Shown: piece after piece, positions 16,707 to 25,150 of the stretch
Numbering within the stretch: position 1 is the stretch's first letter
Layout of the letters: every line of letters starts with the position of its first letter
From: Bacteriovoracales bacterium
GTDB lineage: Bacteria; Bdellovibrionota; Bacteriovoracia; Bacteriovoracales; Bacteriovoracaceae
Assembly (NCBI GenBank): GCA_030149295.1
Contig: JASBRV010000080.1
Span: 1 to 64,000, forward strand
Direction: 5' to 3'
Length of the DNA: 64,000 nucleotides
Position numbers and translations under genes: made by a program
The notes under the pieces: generated by a model
Told to the model about the DNA's origin: nothing
Databases searched by the model: none
The model's input: only the letters and a program-made list of their open reading frames with translations

Positions 16707-17588
16707 ATGTCACAATGGCTCAATTATCATCATTTACTTTATTTTCGTGAAATTGCAACGGAGGGCTCAATTGCGGCAGCAGCGGCGCGCTTAAAACTTA
16801 GTCCCTCTGCTCTTTCCATGCAGTTGAAAAACTTAGAGGAAACTTTAGGTCATCCTGTGTTTGAGCGCCGATCGAAGAAGCTCTTTCTCACCGACTTCGG
16901 CCGCCATACTTTAGAATACGCTGAGAATATTCACCGCTTAGGTGAAGAATTGGTCCAGACAGTGAACAATTCTTCTTTTAGTGATAAAGCTCTTTTTCGT
17001 ATTGGAGTGATGTCTGGTCTTCCCAAGTCGATGACAGTTGATGTGGTGGATCTGCTTAGGAAAGAGTTCCCTCGTTCTCCTTTGTCCATCCATGAAGGCA
17101 ACTTTATCAATTTAAAGCAAAACTTACTTGATCATGAAATTGATATTCTAATCTCTAATTATGCTCCTGTAGATCAGACGGACTTGTTCTTTGTTAAAAA
17201 GTTTAAGAAAGAACCTATTTCATTTTACGGCACATCTGAATTCAAAGAGCTGGCAAATGATTTTCCAAAATCTATTGAGGCAGCACCAGTAGTTCTTCCT
17301 AATAAGTTTTCCCATATGCGCTCTAGTGTGGACTATTGGTTCAAAAAAAATAACATCCACTATAATTTAAGCGCAGAAGTGCAAGATTCATCCCTTAAGA
17401 AATACCTTGCTCAAGAGGGTCACGGCATTGTTCCTCTTGCTGAATTCTCTGCTAAACAATTTGTTGATGAAGGGAAACTTTTTTCTATAGGCCGTTTAGA
17501 AGATGTTTATGAAGAATATTATCTCATTATGACCAAGAGGCTGCTTAAGGTTCCTGCGGCTGAATTCTTAGTCAAAGTACTAAGCTAG
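16707..17588 (+). CDS. LysR-family transcriptional regulator, NhaR-like
   Basis: Encodes 293 residues, the usual LysR length. The winged HTH occupies residues 1-65 (LNYHHLLYFREIATEGSIAAAAARLKLSPSAL, then RRSKKLFLTDFG); the opening LNYHHLLYF is typical of the NhaR branch, which answers to sodium or pH in enterobacteria. The C-terminal part is a substrate-binding-protein-like effector domain. GAGG 8 bases before the ATG supports the start. It is divergent from the nuclease operon and upstream of the flavoprotein operon, either of which could be its target. The ligand is unknown. Confidence 0.88.
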   Translation: MSQWLNYHHLLYFREIATEGSIAAAAARLKLSPSALSMQLKNLEETLGHPVFERRSKKLFLTDFGRHTLEYAENIHRLGEELVQTVNNSSFSDKALFRIGVMSGLPKSMTVDVVDLLRKEFPRSPLSIHEGNFINLKQNLLDHEIDILISNYAPVDQTDLFFVKKFKKEPISFYGTSEFKELANDFPKSIEAAPVVLPNKFSHMRSSVDYWFKKNNIHYNLSAEVQDSSLKKYLAQEGHGIVPLAEFSAKQFVDEGKLFSIGRLEDVYEEYYLIMTKRLLKVPAAEFLVKVLS

Positions 17589-17719
17589 CTTAAAATGATG
17601 CTTTGACTCAATAGTGTCTAGGTAAAGGATTTAGTCGTATAAGTTATTAGGCTACCATTTATTGGTCTATCCAATTAAAATTTTTGACATCGTAAATTCC
17701 CTAATTCGGAGGAAATAAA

Positions 17720-19033
17720 GTGTCACAAAATTTGGCAAAAAAAATCGCCATTATCGGATCAGGTATTGGGGCCATCGCTGCTGCTTATGACCTTAAGAAG
17801 AAGGGTTATAAAGTTAGTCTCTTTGAGAAGAACGACTATTTTGGTGGACACACTCACACTCACAATTTCAATTTAAATAACCATCATTATACAGTGGATA
17901 CGGGTTTTCTCGTTCATAATGACCGCACTTATCCTCACTTAATCAACTTTTTCCAGGAGTTGGATTTAAAGTCTCATCCCTCTGAAATGAGCTTTTCCGT
18001 AAGGGTGGAAAATGAGGATTTGGAGTGGAGTGGAACTAATCTTGCGACCCTTTTTTGCCAACCCAAAAATCTTATCAAGCCTAGGTTTTATCGCTTTTTA
18101 AAAGAAATTATGCGCTTTAATAAAGAGTCGAACCTTTATATCGAAGAAGCACGTCAGGATCTCGAACTCTCTTTGGGCGCATTATTAGATAAGTATTCTT
18201 ATAGCGAAAATTTTCGTCATTGGTACCTCCTCCCCATGGGAGGTTGTATTTGGTCAAGTCCTACCGATGAAATGTTAAAATTCCCCGCATACACTTTTCT
18301 TCACTTTTGCCAAAATCATGGATTGCTTCAAATTTTTGATCGACCCCAGTGGAAAACTTTAATTGGTGGCTGTCATCAATACACCAAGGCCGTCATTGGG
18401 ATGCTTGATAATACCTATAAGAGTGAGGGCGTCCTTCAGGTGAAGTCATTAGGTAAAAAAGTAGAGGTCATTACCGAAAAAAGAAGTGAACATTTTGACG
18501 CTGTTGTCTTCGGGACTCATGCTCCAGACACAATTGGTCTAATTCAAAAAATTGACCCCTCCATTGAATCAGTCCTTAAGTCTTTTCGTTATCAAAGAAA
18601 CAAAGCTGTACTCCATACAGATGAGAGCTTACTACCGAAAAAGAAAATGGCATGGAGTTCTTGGAACTATCGAAGTTACTCGAGTGCGGATAGAACGAGA
18701 GCGGTATCAGTAAGTTATTTAATTAATAAGTTACAACCACTTCCAAAAGAAACCCCCATTATTGTAACCTTGAACCCATTTCAAGCTCCAAAAGAAGACA
18801 AAGTCATCAAAGAGATGACTTATTATCACCCTTTGTTTGATGCGAAAGCAGTAACGAGTCAGGCACTTGTCCCTGGTATTCAAGGAAAAGGGGGCTTATT
18901 CTTTAGTGGCGCCTGGATGCGCTATGGTTTTCATGAAGATGGAATTTGGGCGGCAAAACAAGCAGTCGCAGCCATTGATCTTTACTTTGAAAATCAAAAG
19001 GAATTAGAAGTAGAGAGGCATGCAGTTTTATAA
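17720..19033 (+). CDS. FAD-dependent oxidoreductase, COG2907 type
   Basis: Encodes 437 residues from a GTG start with a strong GGAGG site 7 bases upstream. The N-terminal Rossmann motif IIGSGIGAIAAAYDL and the acidic end of the second strand (SLFEKND) bind FAD. The segments FGGHTHTH, DTGFLVHNDRTYP, MGGCIWS and SGAWMRYGFHEDG match COG2907 proteins, NAD/FAD-binding oxidases usually encoded with DUF1365 and cyclopropane-fatty-acid synthase and linked to lipid modification such as furan fatty acid formation. Here it overlaps a DUF1365 gene by 14 bases but no such synthase follows. A role in modifying membrane acyl chains is the family inference. Confidence 0.88.
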   Translation: MSQNLAKKIAIIGSGIGAIAAAYDLKKKGYKVSLFEKNDYFGGHTHTHNFNLNNHHYTVDTGFLVHNDRTYPHLINFFQELDLKSHPSEMSFSVRVENEDLEWSGTNLATLFCQPKNLIKPRFYRFLKEIMRFNKESNLYIEEARQDLELSLGALLDKYSYSENFRHWYLLPMGGCIWSSPTDEMLKFPAYTFLHFCQNHGLLQIFDRPQWKTLIGGCHQYTKAVIGMLDNTYKSEGVLQVKSLGKKVEVITEKRSEHFDAVVFGTHAPDTIGLIQKIDPSIESVLKSFRYQRNKAVLHTDESLLPKKKMAWSSWNYRSYSSADRTRAVSVSYLINKLQPLPKETPIIVTLNPFQAPKEDKVIKEMTYYHPLFDAKAVTSQALVPGIQGKGGLFFSGAWMRYGFHEDGIWAAKQAVAAIDLYFENQKELEVERHAVL

Positions 19034-19736
19034 ATCGGAAATTTATCATAAAAGGTGGTCTCCCCAAGAACATACCTTTTCTTATCGTGGGCTTTATTTT
19101 TCATTTTGGCTAGATGAGGAGGGAAAAGGAGCGTTGCCTTTTTTTTCTTGGGAAGGTTTTAACCTCTTCTCCTTTTATCGAAAAGACCATGGAAATCGTG
19201 ATGGTTCCTCCCTCTATGAGTGGGCCAGTTCCCTTTTAGGAGAGGCGGGAATAGAGAGTTTTTCAGGAAGAATTAAACTGGTCACCATGCCAAGATTACT
19301 GGGATATGTCTTTAATCCTGTTTCATTTTGGTATTGTTATGAGGGAGATGAGTGTCTTGCTGTTATTTGTGAGGTTAATAATACTTTTGGTGAGTCCCAT
19401 AATTATATTGTTAAAAATCCTCAAGAAAATAAAGATACTACGATGGAAAAAGTGTTTCATGTATCTCCCTTCTATCCTAATAAGGGAACATACCAATTTA
19501 ACTTGGCTGAGAGTGACTTTATTGGAATTCGTTATGAGAGTGACCAGGGTAAGTTTTTCGCTTCTCTAAAAGGTTATGAATACAATGATTCACTTTTGGC
19601 TCTCTTTTTTAAAAATCCCTTTTTCACAATGTTTGTTGTTTGGGCAATACACTATCAAGCCTTAAGACTTTATATGAAAAAAGCAAAGTTTTTTAAAAAA
19701 CCGAGGCCGCCGGCCAATCATTGGAGCACTTATTAG
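19020..19736 (+). CDS. DUF1365 family protein
   Basis: Encodes 238 residues. The family signature is clear: SEIYHKRWSPQEHTFSYR near the start, PRLLGYVFNPVSFWYCY and EVNNTFGESHNY in the middle, then VSPFYPNKGTYQF. DUF1365 proteins are of unknown biochemistry and nearly always neighbour COG2907 flavoproteins and methyltransferases acting on lipids. The start overlaps the flavoprotein gene by 14 bases, so the pair is translationally coupled. The C-terminus has one hydrophobic segment (FFTMFVVWAIHYQAL) that may tether it to the inner membrane. Confidence 0.88.
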   Translation: MQFYKSEIYHKRWSPQEHTFSYRGLYFSFWLDEEGKGALPFFSWEGFNLFSFYRKDHGNRDGSSLYEWASSLLGEAGIESFSGRIKLVTMPRLLGYVFNPVSFWYCYEGDECLAVICEVNNTFGESHNYIVKNPQENKDTTMEKVFHVSPFYPNKGTYQFNLAESDFIGIRYESDQGKFFASLKGYEYNDSLLALFFKNPFFTMFVVWAIHYQALRLYMKKAKFFKKPRPPANHWSTY

Positions 19737-19751
19737 ACGAGCTCTCTTCCC

Positions 19752-21008
19752 TTGGGGTATGGTGTCGATGTGAAATTAGTCAAAACTGTAGCCTTAAATT
19801 CTGAAAATGAGTTCAAATACATCTTGCTTTTAGCCTTAATTCAGTTCGCTCATATGGTGGACTTCGTCGTCCTTATGCCCTTGGGACCTACCCTTATAAA
19901 GGATCTTGAGATAACTCCAGTAGAGTTTGGCAGTCTTGTTTCTTCTTATAATTATACAGCTGCTTTCTTTGGACTATTATTTGGAAGTTTTGCTGATAAA
20001 TTTGATCGCAAACCACTCCTTCTTCTTTCTCTTTGTGGTTTTATCCTTGGGACTTTTAGTTGCGCTCTCGGAAATAGCTTTGAACTCCTTTTGATTTCAA
20101 GAATGTTCACCGGTGCTTTTGGTGGCATGATGAACGGACTTATTTTCGCAGTTATTAGTGATGTCGTTCCTTTTGAGCGGCGAGGTAAGGCGATGGGGGT
20201 CGTGATGAGTGCCTTCTCTGTTGCTAGTGTTATTGGCGTTCCCATCGGTCTTGCCATATCTGATCTCTCTCGCTGGCAAAACACCTTTCATTTTATAGGA
20301 CTTTTTAGTTTATTTATTCTTTTGGCCACTCAATTGATTTTTCCCAATATTACTCAGCATATAGGAGTTCAAAGAGACTCTTTTCAAAAGCGTGTCATCA
20401 AGCTTTTAAAAAATAGAGATTATTTAACGAGCTTTATTTTTATCTCAATAGTTAGTGGAAGCATTTTTCTTCTCATACCTTATCTTTCACCTTTCGCTGT
20501 CAATAATATGGGAATAGAGACTGAGCAGCTTAAGTATATGTATTTGACCGGTGGTATTTTCACTGTGATCACCGCGAGAATCGCAGGTGTTTTGACAGAT
20601 AAAATAGGAGCGCTGAAATTATTTACCATTATGGTTTTCATCTCTTTCTTGGCCGTGCTTCTTTATACTCATAGTTCGAAAATCTCCTTTATTCATTACT
20701 TGGTCTTGGGCACCTTTTTCATGACAATGGTCTCTGGAAGGATGATTCCTTGTATGACCTTAATTTCTGAGGTCCCTAGTCTAGACGATAGAGGCTTTTT
20801 TATGAGTGTTATGCATTCTTTCAGGGCAGTGGGAAGTGCAACTATGACATTAGTTGGAGGACTGTTTATTACAGAGATGCCGAATGGAAAGCTCATTGGA
20901 TTTGATCATGCAGGCTATTTTTCTATTGTCATGGGGGTTATCACCGTGGCGATGGCATCTCTCATAGGCTCAATTATCAAAAAGAAGCCTTCTGTGACCA
21001 GCATTTAG
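19752..21008 (+). CDS. MFS transporter, DHA1-like
   Basis: Encodes 418 residues with twelve predicted membrane segments. The loop after segment 2, GSFADKFDRKPLLLL, is the MFS A-motif, and the VDFVVLMPLGPTLIKDLEI opening is typical of drug or metabolite antiporters of the DHA1 set. The frame starts at a TTG at 19752; a GTG at 19770 is an alternative and neither has a good ribosome site. It is 15 bases after the DUF1365 gene, so it is probably the third gene of that operon. It might export or import the lipid precursor or product handled there. The substrate is unknown. Confidence 0.82.
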   Translation: MGYGVDVKLVKTVALNSENEFKYILLLALIQFAHMVDFVVLMPLGPTLIKDLEITPVEFGSLVSSYNYTAAFFGLLFGSFADKFDRKPLLLLSLCGFILGTFSCALGNSFELLLISRMFTGAFGGMMNGLIFAVISDVVPFERRGKAMGVVMSAFSVASVIGVPIGLAISDLSRWQNTFHFIGLFSLFILLATQLIFPNITQHIGVQRDSFQKRVIKLLKNRDYLTSFIFISIVSGSIFLLIPYLSPFAVNNMGIETEQLKYMYLTGGIFTVITARIAGVLTDKIGALKLFTIMVFISFLAVLLYTHSSKISFIHYLVLGTFFMTMVSGRMIPCMTLISEVPSLDDRGFFMSVMHSFRAVGSATMTLVGGLFITEMPNGKLIGFDHAGYFSIVMGVITVAMASLIGSIIKKKPSVTSI

Positions 21009-21158
21009 GACACTTTTCCGATCGTTTCAGTTGGTTGTGTTTTGTCACCATTTCCTCTAAAAGCCAGCGTTCATGGGGCTTTAGTCTCTCAATTTCTTAC
21101 ATTTCTCTTTATCTTGATCGCACCTCAAAATTCTTCGTAGATTCGCTTCAAAATTATC

Positions 21159-21164
21159 TATAAT
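21159..21164 (+). promoter_or_regulatory. -10 box of the protease gene
   Basis: A perfect TATAAT lies 24 bases before the protease ATG and leaves room for its AAGGAGA ribosome site. No good -35 box is seen at 16-18 bases, so the promoter may be weak or activated. Confidence 0.4.
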
Positions 21165-21188
21165 ATACAGAGGCTAAGGAGAGCGGGT

Positions 21189-22559
21189 ATGCGGAAATTT
21201 ACACTATTATCATCTTTAATTCTTCTCTTTGCTTGTAATCAAGAGGATCGCTGTAGCGATGAATTTGTTCTCGATTATCAGCGCATGGGAGATGCCTTTG
21301 AAAGGTTATACAAGCCAAATGCGGGGTCATTTGAAGTAAAGACATTTGATGACTCCTTGTCGCGTTTTCTCAGTAATCACAAAGATGTGGAATGTAAATA
21401 TGAAGGAACTCAGCTTAGTCCTACGAAAGAAGTAGAAGCCGTTCGCAGGAAACTCGCAACCATCCTCACCCCCAAAGGAATACAGTCAAAGTCTCTTGCA
21501 AGTCTCGATTTTAGACTTTCACCGAAGGTTATTTACGGTGAAGATAATAGAGAACAAGTGGCAGATGTTGCGGGAGTCTATCAAAGTTGGGCCGGATCAA
21601 CTCTGGCACAGATTTCCCCCAAGAAATGGGATCAAAACTACAGCTTTATAGGTGGGACTTATCAAGAGGAATTGTCATTATGCCCTGGAGAGCGATTTTC
21701 CCAAGAGTTTAGCGTCGCAAGATGTAGCGGTTTTCTTGTCGCACCAGATGTCGTGGTCACAGCGGGCCATTGTATGCAGTCTCAATTAGATTGTGACAAC
21801 TTTCGATGGGTACTTGATTTCCATAATGATGCCAAAGGGACAAGTGCTTCTAAAGTCTTTGAGTGTGCCGAAGTTCTTGATCAGAAGTTAGATGACACTA
21901 ATGACTACGCGGTTATTAGACTCAATAGAGAAGTTTCGGGAAGAAAGTTTTTTAGAACTAGAACCAGCGGAATAGTTGCTCAAAATACGCCTTTAGTTAT
22001 GATAGGTTATCCTTCTGGTATTTCGGCCAAGGTCGCCGATGGTGCTGTTGTGAGAGATAGTTCAGCGCGAGATTTTTTTGTGACCAATACGGACTCTTTT
22101 GGTGGCAACTCAGGCTCTGCTGTCATTAATCGTGATACAGGAGTTGTCGAGGGAATCCTAGTTCGGGGTGATCAAGATTTTGATATTATTGACGGTCCTG
22201 ATGGAGGTCGCTGTCGTATTGAGAGAGTGTGTCCTGATAATGGTTGCGAAGGTGAGGAAGTGACCAAAATGACAGCGGTAAAAGGAATACCTCTCCTTGC
22301 TGATCCCGAGGCTATTAGAGCAGGTCTTTATAGTGATAAGAATTTCCCGTCTATCTCTGATGGTTTCCCAATTTCATTTCTTGGATATAGCTACGGTGGA
22401 CATACAGTCGGAGGGTTAAAATTTCTTGACCGCTGTGGGATCCATTACTATGAAAATGATAAGCCAGAAGCTTGGAAAGAGTTTCATGTTGGGGAGTGTG
22501 CTCAAACGACTGATTTGGATCAAGTGATTAATACTTTTGGAAATCTTTTTTATTTCTAA
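21189..22559 (+). CDS. lipoprotein trypsin-like (V8-type) serine protease
   Basis: Encodes 456 residues. The signal peptide ends in a lipobox (LLFAC), which anchors the protein. The catalytic triad is intact: His194 in VVTAGHC, Asp239 in NDYAVIRL and Ser308 in GGNSGSAV, the chymotrypsin fold of S1/V8-like peptidases. Residues 25-150 form an N-terminal extension that may act as a propeptide or binding domain. The C-terminal 100 residues are Cys-rich (RCRIERVCPDNGC). AAGGAGA 7 bases before the ATG fixes the start. Envelope or extracellular proteolysis is expected. A strong terminator follows. Confidence 0.88.
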   Translation: MRKFTLLSSLILLFACNQEDRCSDEFVLDYQRMGDAFERLYKPNAGSFEVKTFDDSLSRFLSNHKDVECKYEGTQLSPTKEVEAVRRKLATILTPKGIQSKSLASLDFRLSPKVIYGEDNREQVADVAGVYQSWAGSTLAQISPKKWDQNYSFIGGTYQEELSLCPGERFSQEFSVARCSGFLVAPDVVVTAGHCMQSQLDCDNFRWVLDFHNDAKGTSASKVFECAEVLDQKLDDTNDYAVIRLNREVSGRKFFRTRTSGIVAQNTPLVMIGYPSGISAKVADGAVVRDSSARDFFVTNTDSFGGNSGSAVINRDTGVVEGILVRGDQDFDIIDGPDGGRCRIERVCPDNGCEGEEVTKMTAVKGIPLLADPEAIRAGLYSDKNFPSISDGFPISFLGYSYGGHTVGGLKFLDRCGIHYYENDKPEAWKEFHVGECAQTTDLDQVINTFGNLFYF

Positions 22560-23097
22560 TGAAAACAAAATGATCACAATATTGGCCCCTTACTTTAAGG
22601 GGCTTTTTTAATTCTGTTTGAGTAAAGTGAAGTTCTTTGATGAGATTTAGACTTCTCGTATTTTCGGGATGGATTTGGGCCTCATACTGATCAATCTTTA
22701 AACTCTCATGGCCATAGCTAAGCGTTTTATCGAGAGCATTTCTCATGATTCCTTTTCCTTGCTTTTCCTTACTCAAAGAGTAAGTAATAAGACTCTTGGT
22801 TTTAAAAAGTTTTCTTTGGATATTAAATAATGAAATTCGACCAATACATTCTGTCTCTTGCCATAGGACAAATCGAAATGCCGTTTGTCTTTCCCAGTCG
22901 AGTCGACTTTGCCATATTTTTCGCTGCCAAAATTCCTCACTAAAATAGTCTTGAGGAGGCTCAGGAAGCCAGGGAAGAAGGTGTGCTTTTTGGTCTAGTT
23001 GCCATCGAGCGATTGGTGTTACTGGAGCTTCATGGAGGGGTTTAATTTGGACATTTGGTAAATATAGGATCATTTTTTTGTTAATTCTATTCGACAT
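22528..23097 (-). CDS. GNAT acetyltransferase, RimJ/RimL-like
   Basis: Encodes 189 residues. The pattern fits the RimJ/RimL branch of N-acetyltransferases: LLPWLPEPP near the start, RFVLWQETECIGRISLFNI (strand 2-3), then SYSLSKEKQGKGIMRNAL, the acetyl-CoA loop Q/RxxGxG/A, and the IHPENTRSLNLIKELHF motif near the end. Such enzymes acetylate protein N-termini or small amines; the target is unknown. The 3' end overlaps the protease gene by 32 bases and includes that gene's terminator. There is no obvious ribosome site, and the ATG at 23073 is an alternative start. Confidence 0.85.
   Translation of the reverse strand: MSNRINKKMILYLPNVQIKPLHEAPVTPIARWQLDQKAHLLPWLPEPPQDYFSEEFWQRKIWQSRLDWERQTAFRFVLWQETECIGRISLFNIQRKLFKTKSLITYSLSKEKQGKGIMRNALDKTLSYGHESLKIDQYEAQIHPENTRSLNLIKELHFTQTELKKPLKVRGQYCDHFVFIRNKKDFQKY
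22585..22609 (+). terminator. intrinsic terminator of the protease gene
   Basis: GCCCCTT and AAGGGGC form a 7-bp stem with a 5-base loop followed by TTTTTT. It starts 26 bases after the protease stop and sits inside the coding sequence of the convergent GNAT gene. Confidence 0.85.
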
Positions 23098-23127
23098 TTT
23101 CTGTAATGCCTTATCTAGCTTGAATTT

Positions 23128-23136
23128 TGATATTAT
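23128..23136 (+). promoter_or_regulatory. extended -10 promoter just before the ABC1 kinase ATG
   Basis: TGATATTAT is an extended -10 box ending 8 bases before the ATG at 23145. The intervening AGTGCTTT has no ribosome site, so the transcript is probably leaderless. No clear -35 is needed with an extended -10. Confidence 0.45.
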
Positions 23137-23144
23137 AGTGCTTT

Positions 23145-24443
23145 ATGGCTAAGAAAAAATTTATCTCCAATAGACTAGGTCGTTTTGCAGAACTTGGGAA
23201 GTCTCTCACCATTGCCTCCACTCATCTTGCTATAGAGAAAATCGAAGGCGCCTTGAGTAAAAAAGAAGAGTATCAAAGAAAGGTCTTGGCGACCAAGGAG
23301 ATTGTCCAAAGTATGGGGGAGCTCAAGGGAGCCCTCATGAAATTAGGTCAAATGCTTTCCATCACAGAGGATCTTGTCCTGCCTCCAGAAGTCTCTGCCA
23401 TATTTACTGAATTGCAAAAGAATGCCCCTCCAATGAAGGATGAGGATATTAATCGGGTCTTTGAAAATTGTTTTAAAAAGCTGCCAGAAGATCTTTTTTT
23501 AGAATTTGATCGCAAGCCGATTGCAGCAGCTTCTATCGGTCAAGTTCACGTTGGCAAATTACCTACGGGTGAGAAAGTCGCCATTAAAGTTCAATATCCA
23601 AAAATTGCTAAGGCCATAAAAAATGATTTTAATAATTTAGATAGTCTAAAGAGACTTGCCGGCCTTTTATTCCCCAAGATTCCGGATATCGATAGTTACC
23701 TCAAGGAATTGAAACGCTCATTAGCCGAGGAATGTGACTATCGAATTGAAAGTCAATGGCTACAAGAGTTTCGAGACAAGTCCAAAGAGCGATTTCCTCA
23801 AGTTAAAATCCCAAAAGTTTATCCTGAATTTTCTGGTGAGACCGTCCTTACTATGGAGTTTATGCAGGGGCAAGACTTTGTTGATAGTAAGAACTTTTCT
23901 CAAGACGAAAAAAATAAATTGGCTCAATTGCTCTATGACTATCATAATTTTTGTTTTTATGAATTGAGGATGATCCATTCTGACCCACAATATGGAAATT
24001 TTCTCTTTAACCAAGAAGAGATTGTCTTCCTGGATTTTGGTTCAGTCCGAACCTTTGATCGTGAATTCGTTTTAGATTATATTTCCCTTTTAAAGTCGAT
24101 TGAGAATAAGGATGTAAAACTCTATAGAGCAACACTTCTTAAATTTGGCTTCTTTGATGAGAATGATGAGTGGAAACTTTTTGAAAGGCATTTGGATATG
24201 GTTTCAAAGCTCTATGAACCTTATAATAGGGAAGGCACTTACCGAATTCCTAAAAGTAATCCAGTGGATATGATTAAGGGTTTTGTGGAAACCATCGATC
24301 TAAAGGGAAGAAAAAGTCCTAAAGAAGAGTTTTTACTTCTCGATCGCTCTCACCTAGGGCTTTATACTAAGATAAAAGGTTGGGACGCTGAGATTGATTG
24401 GGTTTCAAGTAAACTGGCAGGTTGGAGTCTTTATGAAACTTAA
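23145..24443 (+). CDS. ABC1/AarF/UbiB-family atypical kinase
   Basis: Encodes 432 residues. The family landmarks are ELKGALMKLGQML (KxGQ helix), the Ala-rich nucleotide loop AAASIGQVHVG replacing the usual Gly-rich loop, VAIKVQYP with the catalytic Lys, MIHSDPQYGNFLF (catalytic loop) and IVFLDFGSVR (the DFG). UbiB-family members support ubiquinone or other isoprenoid-lipid metabolism; this one lacks the C-terminal membrane segments of UbiB and is closer to soluble ADCK-like forms. It overlaps msrA by 11 bases, which suggests a link to redox homeostasis. Confidence 0.9.
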   Translation: MAKKKFISNRLGRFAELGKSLTIASTHLAIEKIEGALSKKEEYQRKVLATKEIVQSMGELKGALMKLGQMLSITEDLVLPPEVSAIFTELQKNAPPMKDEDINRVFENCFKKLPEDLFLEFDRKPIAAASIGQVHVGKLPTGEKVAIKVQYPKIAKAIKNDFNNLDSLKRLAGLLFPKIPDIDSYLKELKRSLAEECDYRIESQWLQEFRDKSKERFPQVKIPKVYPEFSGETVLTMEFMQGQDFVDSKNFSQDEKNKLAQLLYDYHNFCFYELRMIHSDPQYGNFLFNQEEIVFLDFGSVRTFDREFVLDYISLLKSIENKDVKLYRATLLKFGFFDENDEWKLFERHLDMVSKLYEPYNREGTYRIPKSNPVDMIKGFVETIDLKGRKSPKEEFLLLDRSHLGLYTKIKGWDAEIDWVSSKLAGWSLYET

Positions 24444-25011
24444 TTTATTTTTAGTGGTATTCTTGTTTTCTTTTTCTGGTTCTGCAGAGGTCGCCACTTT
24501 TGGGGGAGGTTGCTTTTGGTGCATGGAACCTCCCTATGAAGGACTTGAGGGAGTGAGTTCAGTAATCAGCGGGTATATGGGAGGAAGTAAAGAGAATGCC
24601 GACTACAAAAAAGTATCTAGTGGCATGACAAAGCATTTGGAAGTAGTCCAAATAACCTATGATCCGAAAAAAATTTCATACAAAGAACTTGTTAAGATTT
24701 TTTGGAGAAATGTTGATCCCACTCAGGCCGATGGCCAATTTAATGATAAGGGGGATCAATATAAAACAGTAATTTTCTTTCACGACCAAGCCCAAAAAAC
24801 AACTGCCCTAGAAAGTAAAAAACGTCTGGAGGAGAGTGGTAAGTTCAAAAAACCAATAGTGACAAAGATTATTCCAGCAAAGAAATTCTTCCCTGCAGAA
24901 GACTATCATCAAGATTATTACAAAAAGAATACGCTTAGATATAAATACTATCGTTATTTATCAGGCCGAGATGATTTCATTGAAAAGCACTGGGGAAAAA
25001 CTAGGAAATAG
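24433..25011 (+). CDS. msrA: exported peptide-methionine (S)-S-oxide reductase
   Basis: The frame opens at 24394, but GGAG 6 bases before the ATG at 24433 marks the start, giving 192 residues. The N-terminus is a signal peptide (MKLNLFLVVFLFSFSGSA), then GGGCFWCMEPPYEG with the catalytic Cys of GCFWC at about 26-30, and later HLEVVQITYDP, DPTQADGQFNDKGDQYKT and EDYHQDYYKKN, all MsrA signatures. It repairs oxidised methionine, here probably in periplasmic proteins because it is exported. No MsrB domain is fused. It overlaps the ABC1 kinase gene by 11 bases. Confidence 0.94.
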   Translation: MKLNLFLVVFLFSFSGSAEVATFGGGCFWCMEPPYEGLEGVSSVISGYMGGSKENADYKKVSSGMTKHLEVVQITYDPKKISYKELVKIFWRNVDPTQADGQFNDKGDQYKTVIFFHDQAQKTTALESKKRLEESGKFKKPIVTKIIPAKKFFPAEDYHQDYYKKNTLRYKYYRYLSGRDDFIEKHWGKTRK

Positions 25012-25141
25012 CTCCTAGAGTAAATATTTTGATGAGGTAAGAGCTGAGGACCTTTCTTGCCATGTTAATTTCTTCATGACTTGCTTGATTTTGGCTAATA
25101 GACCATAAAATATCAAATACCTGTCTTAATGTCTTATTCAT
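25001..25141 (-). CDS. 46-residue microprotein behind the Hpt-REC gene
   Basis: A short frame missing from the ORF track: ATG at 25141 and TAG at 25001, with GAAGG 5-6 bases before the ATG. It starts 9 bases after the Hpt-REC stop on the same strand, so it would be the second gene of that operon. The peptide is mostly helical, with a polar first half (SQNQASHEEINMAR) and a hydrophobic end (SYLIKIFTLGAIS). It overlaps the msrA end by 11 bases. No family is recognised; the good ribosome site and spacing are the main support. It might modulate the signalling protein before it. Confidence 0.4.
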   Translation of the reverse strand: MNKTLRQVFDILWSISQNQASHEEINMARKVLSSYLIKIFTLGAIS

Positions 25142-25150
25142 AATGACCTT

